Assembly (NCBI RefSeq): GCF_019236475.1
Contig: NZ_JAFAIX010000009.1
Span: forward strand, 1 to 64,000
DNA from: Chitinophaga sp.
Lineage (GTDB): Bacteria > Bacteroidota > Bacteroidia > Chitinophagales > Chitinophagaceae
Direction: 5' to 3'
Length of the DNA stretch: 64,000 nt
The position numbers and the translations under genes are program-made. The notes beneath the pieces are model-generated. The model was given only the letters and a program-made list of their open reading frames with translations, made no database searches and had not been told where the DNA came from. Below are positions 25,401 through 33,880 of this stretch, one piece after another (position 1 is the first letter of the stretch; every line of letters starts with the position of its first letter).

Positions 25401-25886
25401 ATGAAGAAAGTACCACTGCCATTCGTAATACTGCTCTGTTTTTCCCTATCACTTGCTGCGCAGCATCATAAGGCGCAGTTTTATAAAGGGAAAGAATTCC
25501 GGGGTTATATTTTCGATACTACCTATCATACCAGTTACAGAATAGAGGGACAAAAATCCAGGATCGATTTATCAATCAAGGATATTGAAGACGCAGAAAA
25601 ATTGCTAAAAAGAAACCTGGGAGTAGTTACAGTTGGATTGCCGCTTGAACGCTTTGGTCACAATATAGTTACCAGTTTAGCACAATATTACCGTCAGTAT
25701 TTTGGCTATACCAATTGGAATGGTGATACCATTATCTGGATTAACCTGTCGTGTAATGAAGATCTTGAAGAAAAGGCCGCATTGGGAGAACTCGAAGTGA
25801 TGGATGGTGGTAGCTGCTATTGGAATATAGAGGTAAATATTACCACACAGCGGTTATCAAACCTCAGTATACATGGTCTGGGATAG
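25401..25886 (+). CDS. Exported protein of unknown function
   Basis: This 161-residue protein has a signal peptide (MKKVPLPFVILLCFSLSLAAQ). The mature part contains YKGKEFRGYIFDTTYHTSYR, a charged segment IKDIEDAEKLLKRNLG, a Tyr-rich piece and the acidic stretch WINLSCNEDLEEKAALGELEV. No known family is recognised. It is probably periplasmic. It is single, flanked by the lyase-like gene and a convergent SnoaL-like gene 18 bases away. Confidence 0.65.
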   Translation: MKKVPLPFVILLCFSLSLAAQHHKAQFYKGKEFRGYIFDTTYHTSYRIEGQKSRIDLSIKDIEDAEKLLKRNLGVVTVGLPLERFGHNIVTSLAQYYRQYFGYTNWNGDTIIWINLSCNEDLEEKAALGELEVMDGGSCYWNIEVNITTQRLSNLSIHGLG

Positions 25887-25904
25887 CAAAATGGTAGCTT
25901 ATTG

Positions 25905-26348
25905 TTATAATTTCAATCCCACTTCCGCCACTCCTGTCGTGGCATTAAAAGGCACAGAACTATGTGATGCCACAATCTTCCATTCGCCCTGTAACTTCTC
26001 CCAGCAGAGGGTTTCTCGCCAATACCCCTCCAATTTATTGCCGTTTTTTAAATTAGCAGAGATATGCTTTATACAATTGCTGAATGCAATTGACTCTTCG
26101 GCTACTACTACTAACTGATGTGTAGTGAGACGCACAGGCTCTTCACTGAAATTGCCCGTCCAGGCAGTAAGTCGGGCTTTCACCTCCGAAACGCCATGCT
26201 GCTGCAAGGGCCCCACTACATCAAATATCTTTACATCATATTGATAATTTTCCACTGCTGCATTGAGATCCCGGTTGCTGATAGCCTGATCCTGCAAGGT
26301 TATCAACGCGCCTATATGGGTTTCCTCCCGATGATGATGACTTTCCAT
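25905..26348 (-). CDS. SnoaL-like/NTF2-fold family protein
   Basis: This 147-residue protein has the layout of small NTF2-fold proteins: an N-terminal helix LITLQDQAISNRDLNAAVENY, the segment DVKIFDVVGPLQQHG, and strands ending GYWRETLCWEKLQGEWKIVASHSSVPF, the classic C-terminal SnoaL/YybH pattern (W-R-x-T-x-x-x-x-K-x-x-G-x-W-K-I-x-H-x-H-x-S-x-P). There is no signal peptide. The function of such proteins cannot be inferred from fold alone; many bind small ligands. It is monocistronic on the minus strand. Confidence 0.82.
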   Translation of the reverse strand: MESHHHREETHIGALITLQDQAISNRDLNAAVENYQYDVKIFDVVGPLQQHGVSEVKARLTAWTGNFSEEPVRLTTHQLVVVAEESIAFSNCIKHISANLKNGNKLEGYWRETLCWEKLQGEWKIVASHSSVPFNATTGVAEVGLKL

Positions 26349-26496
26349 ATTTCACTCTTTTATGCTACTTATTCAACACCTGAATGCACTGCTAGTTCAA
26401 TGCATAATTAACAGATTTTGCTAAAATTTGACCTGATTTTGTTCATTTTACAATAAAATGGCCGTATTTGTTAAAAATATTTTATAATTTGGATAA

Positions 26497-26504
26497 TATT
26501 TTTG
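26497..26504 (+). promoter_or_regulatory. -7 promoter box of asnA
   Basis: TATTTTTG matches TAnnTTTG, 84 bases before the ATG. No TTTG at the right distance is seen. Confidence 0.45.
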
Positions 26505-26588
26505 AATATTGTCGCATAAATAGCGACTTTTGTAGAAAGTCATCTAACGAAATCATAAAATTAACATAGAAAACGCAACGGAAGTATT

Positions 26589-27578
26589 ATGCAACCGACC
26601 GCCAAAACATCAGCACAAAGCGATATGCTCGCGAAAGAACAAATAATTGCACAGGTGAAGGATTTCTTCGCTAGTCAACTGTGCCGTCAGTTGTCACTGA
26701 TTAAAGTGACCGCTCCTCTGTTTGTGAAATCCGGAACCGGTTTTAATGATGATCTTAATGGGGTGGAAAAACCCGTTCAGTTCCAATTGAAAGGGGTGTC
26801 CGAATCCGTAGAAATCGTGCAATCCCTCGCTAAATGGAAACGTATGCGCCTCCATGAGTTGGAAACACCTTCCGGACACGGTATCGTAACGGATATGCGC
26901 GCTATCCGCCCAGATGAGGTAATTTCTCCTATCCATAGCTTCTTCGTAGACCAATGGGACTGGGAAAAACGCATCAGCCAGCAAGACCGCTCTCTGGCAT
27001 ATCTCAAACAAACAGTGAACGCTATCTATCAAGCAGTGAAAGCCACCAATGATATGGTGGCCGCTGAAACTGGCCAAGCACTGGACCTGCCAGCAGATAT
27101 TCACTTTATCCATAGTGAAGACCTGCTCGCTAAATACCCGCAACTCACACCGAAAGAAAGGGAAAATGAAATTACCCGTCAATATGGGGCGGTATTTATC
27201 ATGGGTATCGGCGGACCACTGAGCAACAATCTCGTGCATGATGACCGTGCTCCTGATTATGACGACTGGACCACTGCCAACGAAGATGGCTACCATGGCC
27301 TCAATGGGGATATCCTCATCTGGAACCCTGCACTGAACAGCGCATTGGAAATCTCTTCCATGGGTATCCGCGTAGATGCTACTGCATTGAAAAAACAACT
27401 GGCACTCAAAAACTGTGAAGAACGCGCTACACTGGAATTCCATTCCAATGTACTGAACAGCGCCTATCCACTGTCGATGGGTGGTGGTATCGGACAGTCG
27501 CGTCTCTGTATGCTGCTGCTCCAGAAAAGTCATATCGCGGAAGTGCAATCTAGCATCTGGCCTAAAGGCGCTTACTAA
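26589..27578 (+). CDS. asnA: Aspartate-ammonia ligase
   Basis: This 329-residue enzyme forms asparagine from aspartate, ammonia and ATP. It is a class II aminoacyl-tRNA synthetase-like protein. Visible signatures are VTAPLFVKSGTGFNDDLNG near the start, HELETPSGHGIVTDMRAIR and VDQWDWEK in the middle, and YPLSMGGGIGQSRLCMLLL in motif 3 near the end. The length matches AsnA (about 330). It has its own -7 box and its own terminator, so it is a single-gene unit. Confidence 0.97.
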   Translation: MQPTAKTSAQSDMLAKEQIIAQVKDFFASQLCRQLSLIKVTAPLFVKSGTGFNDDLNGVEKPVQFQLKGVSESVEIVQSLAKWKRMRLHELETPSGHGIVTDMRAIRPDEVISPIHSFFVDQWDWEKRISQQDRSLAYLKQTVNAIYQAVKATNDMVAAETGQALDLPADIHFIHSEDLLAKYPQLTPKERENEITRQYGAVFIMGIGGPLSNNLVHDDRAPDYDDWTTANEDGYHGLNGDILIWNPALNSALEISSMGIRVDATALKKQLALKNCEERATLEFHSNVLNSAYPLSMGGGIGQSRLCMLLLQKSHIAEVQSSIWPKGAY

Positions 27579-27607
27579 TAATTTCACTCTAGGAAAATAT
27601 ATACTTG

Positions 27608-27634
27608 AAAAAGCCACCGCGAGGTGGCTTTTTT
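27608..27634 (+). terminator. Terminator of asnA
   Basis: AAAAAGCCACC pairs perfectly with GGTGGCTTTTT over a GCGA tetraloop, followed by further Ts. Confidence 0.92.
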
Positions 27635-27691
27635 ATTGCGTTTGATCCGTATCTTCATGTATCCCTCAGTCATTTTTTTCTTACTTACATC

Positions 27692-28744
27692 ATGTTCAAA
27701 CTGAAAACCATTTTGGTTGTTTCCCTGTTGCCCCTGACCGGATATGCCCAGCAATATGTAGATGGGCCATATGTTTACTACAAAGGAGACAGCGCAATCG
27801 TGAAAACAATTTTTCAGCAGGAAGATCTAAAGACTGTTGAAACGAAAATCTATCCGAAAGATAGTACTCCTACCTTACATGCAGGTTCCTTTAAGGTGCA
27901 ACTAAAGCGGGAAATCAGTATCCCTGCTGCCGTTAGCGCTCAACCAGACAAGGTATTTGTGCTGTCGGATATTGAAGGGGAATTTGATGCCGGAAAGCAG
28001 CTACTATTGGCAGCAGGCGTCATTGACCGACAGTATAATTGGACTTTCGGTAAAGGCAGCCTCGTGATTGCCGGCGATTTATTCGATAGGGGGCTGGCCG
28101 TAATGCCGTGGCTATGGCTGCTCTACAGCCTGGAAGATAAAGCCGCCGCGGCAGGAGGCGCGGTGCATGTGATCTTGGGAAATCATGACGTGATGCAGTT
28201 GAGCGGAGACTTCCGATACACAGATGCTAGCTATTTCAAAAATGCCTGGCTCATGGGACGTGACCTGCATACCGTTTTCGCCACGGATACGGAACTAGGC
28301 AGATGGTTGCGTAGCAAAAATGTAATAGAACAAATTGGCGATCTATTGGTCATGCACGCAGGACTATCTCCAGATTTGCTGCATAAACAATGGTCACTGG
28401 AACGCATCAACGAAATGGTAAGGCCCGCATTAGGCACTCCTAGAAAACAATTGCCAGAGTCCGTACAGATACTGTTCGACAGCAGGTCGCCCTTCTGGTA
28501 CCGTGGCTATTTTATGGACCCTGCGGCCAGCATTGTTGTTGTCGACAGTACCCTCCAACTATATCATTGTAAAAAGATCATCGTAGGGCATACCATCACC
28601 GATACCACCATTGTTACAAAGTATAATGGAAAGGTGATAGGCGTGGATGTTGACCAGCACGAAGGACATCACAAAGGTCTCCTCATTGAAGGCAAAAAAT
28701 ATTATGTGATTGATAATACCGGTCGCAGAAAACCATTGGAGTAG
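27692..28744 (+). CDS. Exported PPP-like metallophosphoesterase
   Basis: This 350-residue protein has a signal peptide (MFKLKTILVVSLLPLTGYAQ). The ATG at 27692 is used; the earlier TTG at 27605 would read through the asnA terminator. The calcineurin-like motifs occur in order: SDIEGEFDAG, AGDLFDRG, LGNHDVMQL, MHAGLSPD and VGHTITDT. The first motif has Glu where the canonical GDxHG has His. It is probably a periplasmic phosphatase; the substrate is unknown. It converges on the ABC-F gene, whose stop lies 9 bases away. Confidence 0.86.
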   Translation: MFKLKTILVVSLLPLTGYAQQYVDGPYVYYKGDSAIVKTIFQQEDLKTVETKIYPKDSTPTLHAGSFKVQLKREISIPAAVSAQPDKVFVLSDIEGEFDAGKQLLLAAGVIDRQYNWTFGKGSLVIAGDLFDRGLAVMPWLWLLYSLEDKAAAAGGAVHVILGNHDVMQLSGDFRYTDASYFKNAWLMGRDLHTVFATDTELGRWLRSKNVIEQIGDLLVMHAGLSPDLLHKQWSLERINEMVRPALGTPRKQLPESVQILFDSRSPFWYRGYFMDPAASIVVVDSTLQLYHCKKIIVGHTITDTTIVTKYNGKVIGVDVDQHEGHHKGLLIEGKKYYVIDNTGRRKPLE

Positions 28745-28760
28745 CCATAAGGCTACTCCA
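28736..28760. terminator. Hairpin shared by two convergent genes, overlapping one stop and abutting the other
   Basis: GGAGTAGCC and GGCTACTCC form a perfect 9-base stem (28738-28746 and 28751-28759). It covers the final LE-stop codons of both the phosphoesterase and the ABC-F gene, each ending TTGGAGTAG. There is no long T run, so termination is inferred. Confidence 0.55.
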
Positions 28761-30348
28761 ATACTATTTCCCGGGTTATGCCAATATCTGCTGTGAAAGA
28801 CTGATCATGCGAAATCAAGATAATAGTACCCTTGTATTCCGCGAAAATCTTACCCAACATCGTAATATTGATAAGGTCCAGGTTATTGACCGGTTCATCC
28901 AGGAAAATGATATCCGGCGTTTTATTCTGTAGTATCATACAGCAAAGCGATAGGCGCAGCATTTCTCCTCCACTCAATACAGCACAGGGTTTGTGCCAGG
29001 TGTCTGGCTTAAAGATGAAGTTCGCCAGCATCGTATGTATCTGCGCAGGTTCTAGTTTCCTTTCATTAAAAGAAAATGCTTGTTCCAGGATGGTTTTGTT
29101 CCTGTCTATCAGGGTGTAATCCTGATCCAGTAATACACTGCTATAACTGCTGGTTTGCAAGCTTCCCACGGTGGGTTGTAGTTTCCCCAACAATAATTGT
29201 AATAATGTGGACTTACCAGCCCCATTACTACCGGTAATGGCTATACGCTCACCGCTACGAATAGTGAAGGTGAACGGCTGTTGCCATAACAGCGGCTGAT
29301 CCGGGTAGCTGAAATTCATTTCATCCGCCTGGAAAAGTACCTTTCCATTGTGTAGTGCAGCGTTTTCAAAGAAGCCTTTCATCATCTGCTGCATTTGTAC
29401 CAGTCCGGCGGCTTCCTGTAAGGATTCACGGATATTGTCGATCTTATCCGCATGTACCTGTTTTAGCTTACCGGAACTGTTTTCTGCTGCATTTTTCCGA
29501 CCATTCAGCAAGATCTTCGGATCGGAGCTGTTTTGGACTTTCTTCTTGGCCTGTGCATCGGCGCGCTGTTTGCGTTCAAGGGCTTCTTGTTGCTTTTTTT
29601 TAGCCTCTTTCAGGGCTTTCTTATGTGAGTCTAGCTGTTGTTCTTTTGCGGCTGATTCCTGCTCTTTTTGCGATTCGTACAGGTCGTAATTGCCCCCATA
29701 TTCCTGTATGCCATTGGCGGTCAGTTCCATGATGGGCTCGCACAAACGCAGCAGTTCCCTATCATGGCTGGTAAGCAGTACAGCGCTACTAGTAGTGGCC
29801 ATCCATTCATGTAACTGGGCCCTGGCTTTGCGATCCAGGTGATTGGTAGGCTCATCGAGCAATACGATTTCCGGTGAGAAAATGGAAATCCCCGCCAGGA
29901 ATAGCTTTGTTTTCATACCGCCGCTCAGTTCTTGTAACGACTGATCCAGCCGTATGCCTGTCAGTCCCCATTCAGCAAAGGCTTCTTCACATCTAGCCAC
30001 GATATCCCAGTTATTTTCCATGATATCGTAATCTTCCTGTGCTACAGAACCATTTTCTATCGCTGCCATGGCCGTTGTCAGGTGTGCAATACCTAGGGCG
30101 CCGGCCACTGTCTGTTGATCGAAATGGCCATAGTGCTGAGGAACATAATACAGTGTTCCGTTGATCAGTAGACTACCTTGATATTCCGGTAATTGCCCGG
30201 CGATGAGCTTTAATAAGGTGCTTTTTCCAACCCCATTTTTGCCTACAATAGCGGCTTTTTCTCCTTTGTCTATGCTAAAGGAGACATTTTCGAAAATGCT
30301 GGTGGAATCAGGTTGACGGAAGGATATATTTTGTGCGTTAAGTAGCAT
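28753..30348 (-). CDS. ABC-F family ATPase
   Basis: This 531-residue protein has two ATP-binding cassettes in one chain and no membrane segments. Walker A motifs are GKNGVGKST (about residue 37) and GSNGAGKST (about 374), signatures are LSGGMKTKL and LSGGEMLRL, and Walker B motifs are IVLLDEPTNHLD and IIFLDEPVNNLD. A Lys/Gln-rich helical linker lies between at about 225-300 (KEAKKKQQEALERKQRADA). ABC-F proteins act on the ribosome, some giving protection from antibiotics. This one's class cannot be fixed from sequence reading. It is monocistronic. Confidence 0.9.
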   Translation of the reverse strand: MLLNAQNISFRQPDSTSIFENVSFSIDKGEKAAIVGKNGVGKSTLLKLIAGQLPEYQGSLLINGTLYYVPQHYGHFDQQTVAGALGIAHLTTAMAAIENGSVAQEDYDIMENNWDIVARCEEAFAEWGLTGIRLDQSLQELSGGMKTKLFLAGISIFSPEIVLLDEPTNHLDRKARAQLHEWMATTSSAVLLTSHDRELLRLCEPIMELTANGIQEYGGNYDLYESQKEQESAAKEQQLDSHKKALKEAKKKQQEALERKQRADAQAKKKVQNSSDPKILLNGRKNAAENSSGKLKQVHADKIDNIRESLQEAAGLVQMQQMMKGFFENAALHNGKVLFQADEMNFSYPDQPLLWQQPFTFTIRSGERIAITGSNGAGKSTLLQLLLGKLQPTVGSLQTSSYSSVLLDQDYTLIDRNKTILEQAFSFNERKLEPAQIHTMLANFIFKPDTWHKPCAVLSGGEMLRLSLCCMILQNKTPDIIFLDEPVNNLDLINITMLGKIFAEYKGTIILISHDQSFTADIGITREIVLE

Positions 30349-30536
30349 GGAAATTGGGTTGAGATGTGAGCAAATAAATGAAGCGTCCGTTGGCAGGAAG
30401 TAAGTTTCATGTCAGTAAATTTTAGTTAAGAAATATATGTATATGAGAAATAGCAGTGCCGGACGGCCTGCAATAGCTTGGTGCTATATTTTTGGTAGGA
30501 TTAGAATCACATAGTGGCGCAAAGGTAGGCAAATTT

Positions 30537-31553
30537 CTAAATACCCCAATTTTGGGCAAGAATATTTTCCAATAGCTCGGCGTATGTCCAGCCGATTTTC
30601 TGGGCAGCAATGCCGGTCAAGCTTTCTACATTGCGTCGGTGAACCCTGGATGGGCCAGTGAGGGCGGGTTGCATATTTAGGTCTATAATGGAAAAAACAC
30701 CCGTAGCATCAGCGCGACAATCCATTTGTATCGGAGCGCGGATGCCAACGAGGCGGGCGGCGGCGATACAATACGTATACGCTGCCTGTACCTGCATTGA
30801 ATTTTCTTCTTTGTCATTCAACACTTTGGTGTCGTGGAGAATGGTAGCAGGATTAATTTCTGGGGAGACGCCGTTCTGGTGGTCCAATCGTTTTACACCG
30901 GGCAAGCACCAGGGGTTTTCTTTTACAACGCTTTTACCTGCAATCGTGTAGGTACCGGGAGGCATAACGGTAACAGCTATTTCCTCTCCTGGCAGAAAGG
31001 ATTCTAGCAGCACGGCGGAGTTGTGTCTGTCTATATCAAACATTTTAGTTAATTCTTCCTGGAAATCCTCTCTGTTACGAATAATCGCTATCATATCCCG
31101 ATGATGCCCGCGAATGGATTTGGCTACCAGCGGATAACGGGGTCTTTTTTTGTACTGCCGAAAATCGTCATATTGCAGGAGTTCCGCTTCAGGAACAGGA
31201 ATATCATTGTCTTTCAACAGCATTAAAGTATTCCATTTATCGTTGTACATCCCAGAAAGCATCGGGTGCTGGCCCACGACCTTTATACTTCTGTTCAGCC
31301 AGGTCGTAATGGGATGATCCGAAGAGAGCACCGTATCAAGCCAGATGCAATCAGCGCCAGCGTTTACCGCATGTTCAATACCGTGTGCGGTATCTGGAAA
31401 AATCCAATCAGTATCCTTGTCGATATAGGGATTTTTGGCAGGGGTAATAACTGCTTTCGGAAGATTTTTCAAGGCGCAGGCAATATCGGCGCCACTGTCC
31501 GTATGACTGGAGGAAGCTTGATATATGATAGCCACTTTTAGCGAATCTGTCAT
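30537..31553 (-). CDS. ATP-grasp ligase, D-alanine-D-alanine ligase-like
   Basis: This is a 338-residue protein; the ATG at 31553 (MTDSLKVAIIYQ) is chosen over a start at 31634, which lies beyond the terminator of the preceding gene. It has a Rossmann-like N-terminal part, then the ATP-grasp segments YPLVAKSIRGHHRDMIAII, VLLESFLPGEEIAVTVMP (about 185-202) and CRADATGVFSIIDLNMQPAL (about 285-304), where IDLNMQPAL matches the metal-binding E/D-x-N-x-x-P of D-Ala-D-Ala ligases. The acidic residue of the usual VNTxPG-type motif and Asn are present. It is not the housekeeping ddl by length or motif; a peptide-ligase-like role is possible. Confidence 0.75.
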   Translation of the reverse strand: MTDSLKVAIIYQASSSHTDSGADIACALKNLPKAVITPAKNPYIDKDTDWIFPDTAHGIEHAVNAGADCIWLDTVLSSDHPITTWLNRSIKVVGQHPMLSGMYNDKWNTLMLLKDNDIPVPEAELLQYDDFRQYKKRPRYPLVAKSIRGHHRDMIAIIRNREDFQEELTKMFDIDRHNSAVLLESFLPGEEIAVTVMPPGTYTIAGKSVVKENPWCLPGVKRLDHQNGVSPEINPATILHDTKVLNDKEENSMQVQAAYTYCIAAARLVGIRAPIQMDCRADATGVFSIIDLNMQPALTGPSRVHRRNVESLTGIAAQKIGWTYAELLENILAQNWGI

Positions 31554-31581
31554 GATAAAGCAATTGTACCAATGTATCAAC

Positions 31582-31620
31582 AAAAATGCCGAGGAACAGT
31601 TTGTTTCTCGGCATTTTTTT
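31582..31620 (-). terminator. Terminator of the DUF1080 gene
   Basis: AAAAATGCCGAG pairs with CTCGGCATTTTT around an inner imperfect loop, giving T runs on both strands. It lies between the two minus-strand genes. Confidence 0.85.
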
Positions 31621-31658
31621 ATGGGATGAATCAAATCATCGTACAGGCGTTCCCGTAA

Positions 31659-32435
31659 TTACAGTTCTCTGATCCAGATATTGCGGAAGCTGATAGGCTC
31701 GCTTTTATCGCCATGGGCCTGCAGTTTGATAGGAGAGGCGCCATGCGCCTGTGTATACGAAGGTTTCCCGATGTATTGGGTAGGCCCCAACAGGCTCATA
31801 TTGTTTTGTACCAATACGCCATTGAAGAATACCGTAACGCGGGCAGGTGATTGCAGGGAGCCATCGCCGTTGAAGACAGGGGCTGTCCAAATTACATCAT
31901 AGGTTTGCCATTCGCCTGGTTTGCGGGCAGGATTGGCGAGTGGAATGAATTGTTTGTAAATACTGCCAGCCATTCCGTTGACATAGGTTTTATTATTGTA
32001 GCTGTCCAGGATTTGCAGTTCATAACCACTATCTCCTTTACCCGTAGAGGCCAGAAACAGACCGCTGTTGCCGCGGGCTTGTCCGCTACCAGTGATATTG
32101 GCAGGAATGCGCCATTCGATATGCAATTGATAGTTGGTGAAGTTTCTTTTTGTTTCTATGTTGCCTGCGGATTTATTTACCGTCATGACATTATCCTTCA
32201 CATCCCAACCGGCAGGTTTGGTTCTGTCTGCCACAGAAACCCATTCATTCAGGTTTTTCCCGTCGAATAAAATGATGGCATCTGAAGGTGCATTTTCGAA
32301 GGTGATTTTACCGGGCGTAACCACTTTTGGAACGGGTTCCCATACTTCTGTGTCTTCAGGTTTGGCTTTTTCTTGTGCTTGTGCCATAAAGCTGCCGCAT
32401 ACCAGCAGCGCGGTGAGCAAATGTTTTCTCTTCAT
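31659..32435 (-). CDS. Exported DUF1080 (3-keto-disaccharide hydrolase-like) protein
   Basis: This 258-residue protein has a signal peptide (MKRKHLLTALLVCGSFMAQAQ). The start at 32435 is chosen because it begins the signal peptide. Family features are IILFDGKNLNEWVSV near residue 54, the lectin-like jelly-roll core with FTNYQLHIEWRIP, GNSGLFLASTGKGDSGYELQILDS and KPGEWQTYDVIW, and the end KSEPISFRNIWIREL. DUF1080 proteins of Bacteroidota act on disaccharides, 3-keto glycosides or related sugars in the periplasm. It is single, with a terminator downstream. Confidence 0.92.
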   Translation of the reverse strand: MKRKHLLTALLVCGSFMAQAQEKAKPEDTEVWEPVPKVVTPGKITFENAPSDAIILFDGKNLNEWVSVADRTKPAGWDVKDNVMTVNKSAGNIETKRNFTNYQLHIEWRIPANITGSGQARGNSGLFLASTGKGDSGYELQILDSYNNKTYVNGMAGSIYKQFIPLANPARKPGEWQTYDVIWTAPVFNGDGSLQSPARVTVFFNGVLVQNNMSLLGPTQYIGKPSYTQAHGASPIKLQAHGDKSEPISFRNIWIREL

Positions 32436-32609
32436 TGTGGAAAGTTTAGCAATATGTAATCCACCATTTTGCGGATGGTTCCGGCATAGATGAAAGGGTA
32501 TCTCTGCCACCTCAAGATAGCAGAAAAACTTTATTCTTCACAGTGTAATTGCACTACGCAATTCTATTGCGTACCGACGATGTAGTTTTGAAGTAAGAAT
32601 TAGATATAC

Positions 32610-33098
32610 ATGAACGAACAGCAATTTTGGGCATTAATAGACGCATCTTGGAAGGATATTCCTTCTGCGGATAAACAGCGACAGGAAGGCATTAAATCGA
32701 ATGAACCGGAACTTATTTTTGAATTGAGCGAATTGTTGTCGGCAGAAATTGCCGATTGTATGAAGACACGGTTACTCGCGCTGGAAAAGCCTGATCTGGT
32801 AAGGTTTATCCGGATACTAGAGTCCAAACTCCAACAGATAGACCGCGAAGAAATTCATTTTTATACCGATGGCTCTGATGATGGATTTCTGTATAGTCGG
32901 GGTTTTATCGTAGGAATGGGAGAGGAGTATTTTAATCTGATCGACCGTCATCCTGCATATGCTACCTGTTGTGCGGAAGCTGAAATTATTAGCTTCATTG
33001 GATATGCAGCTTATAGTGAAAACTTTGGACACGAATTTCACCGGGATGCAGATAACCTCTCTGCCACCGATTCTACGGAAGGTTATTCTCTGAACTAA
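32610..33098 (+). CDS. DUF4240 domain-containing protein
   Basis: This 162-residue cytoplasmic protein starts MNEQQFWALIDASW, the DUF4240 hallmark, and continues with the helical LSELLSAEIADCMKTRLLAL. The later part contains YTDGSDDGFLYSRGFIVGMGEEYFN and a C-terminal GHEFHRDADNLSAT. DUF4240 proteins have no proven role and are often found near defence or toxin-immunity genes; here the neighbours do not suggest one. It is divergent from the DUF1080 gene. Confidence 0.8.
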   Translation: MNEQQFWALIDASWKDIPSADKQRQEGIKSNEPELIFELSELLSAEIADCMKTRLLALEKPDLVRFIRILESKLQQIDREEIHFYTDGSDDGFLYSRGFIVGMGEEYFNLIDRHPAYATCCAEAEIISFIGYAAYSENFGHEFHRDADNLSATDSTEGYSLN

Positions 33099-33311
33099 TG
33101 TTCTGTACTGATATATTACTGCAGTGGTGCTGATGCCTGACTTCCCAACACTTCCCCCTACTAGGGCGTCGGCACCCTGTATTTAAATTGTTTGAAACCC
33201 TGATGTCCTGCGGTCCTATTGCAGTGGAGAAGGTAATTAAATCTAAACACCTTTCTGGCAAGCGTTTCGGTGGCTTATCCGGCATGCGCTTACATGCCCA
33301 TACGTTTTGCC

Positions 33312-33722
33312 CTAAATAGTCATAGCATCATATACTACCACCCGTTCCCATAAGTGGCCGTAGTTCTTCACAAACTCCAGGTGTACAGGATGGGTTTGAT
33401 AGGATGCTTGTCCGGATACATCGTCAAAGAATATCATCTCTGATACGTCCCAGGTAGCATCTACTACCTCTCTTTTCTCGGTATCCGCTACGATACCTAC
33501 ATGTAAAGTTCGGATGCTTTCAATTTTACCCAAGGTTCTAACACCTTCAATCAGTTTGTTTCTGTCTTCTTCAGAATGAGGGTTTTTTAGCCAGAAAAAG
33601 ACGTGATGAACGAGGGGCTGGAGACTTTTTGAGGGAGCAAATGGTTTTGCTGAGGCGGCAACAGCGCCCACGGCAAGCGCCGCGGCGGTGCCGAGGAATT
33701 TTCGGCGGTTAGCGTTGGACAT
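33312..33722 (-). CDS. Dabb (stress-responsive alpha/beta barrel) domain protein with Tat-like signal
   Basis: This 136-residue protein begins MSNANRRKFLGTAAALAVGAVAA, a twin-arginine type signal. The mature part, from about residue 35, has the Dabb pattern: VHHVFFWLKNP, DRNKLIEGVRTLGKIESIR, SEMIFFDDVSGQASYQTHPVH and a final WERVVVYDAM. The start at 33722 is preferred over an upstream in-frame codon at 33848. Dabb proteins are small dimers of mostly unknown function. It is single. Confidence 0.87.
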   Translation of the reverse strand: MSNANRRKFLGTAAALAVGAVAASAKPFAPSKSLQPLVHHVFFWLKNPHSEEDRNKLIEGVRTLGKIESIRTLHVGIVADTEKREVVDATWDVSEMIFFDDVSGQASYQTHPVHLEFVKNYGHLWERVVVYDAMTI

Positions 33723-33880
33723 AGTGAACGAGGTTAAGGACCTGAAATTACGGATAACTGCCCAGAAATCAAAGCGCAGAAGGGATTTCGCGCATTCGTA
33801 ACAGAATATTGCTGTTTCATCCCATTTTGTTACAGCAGCAACCGCCATTGCTTAATATTGCTGTAAATATTTAGCCTGCT

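Noticed and set aside
26118-26411. 97-residue plus-strand frame
   Set aside because: Antisense to the SnoaL-like gene, which has a clear family pattern.
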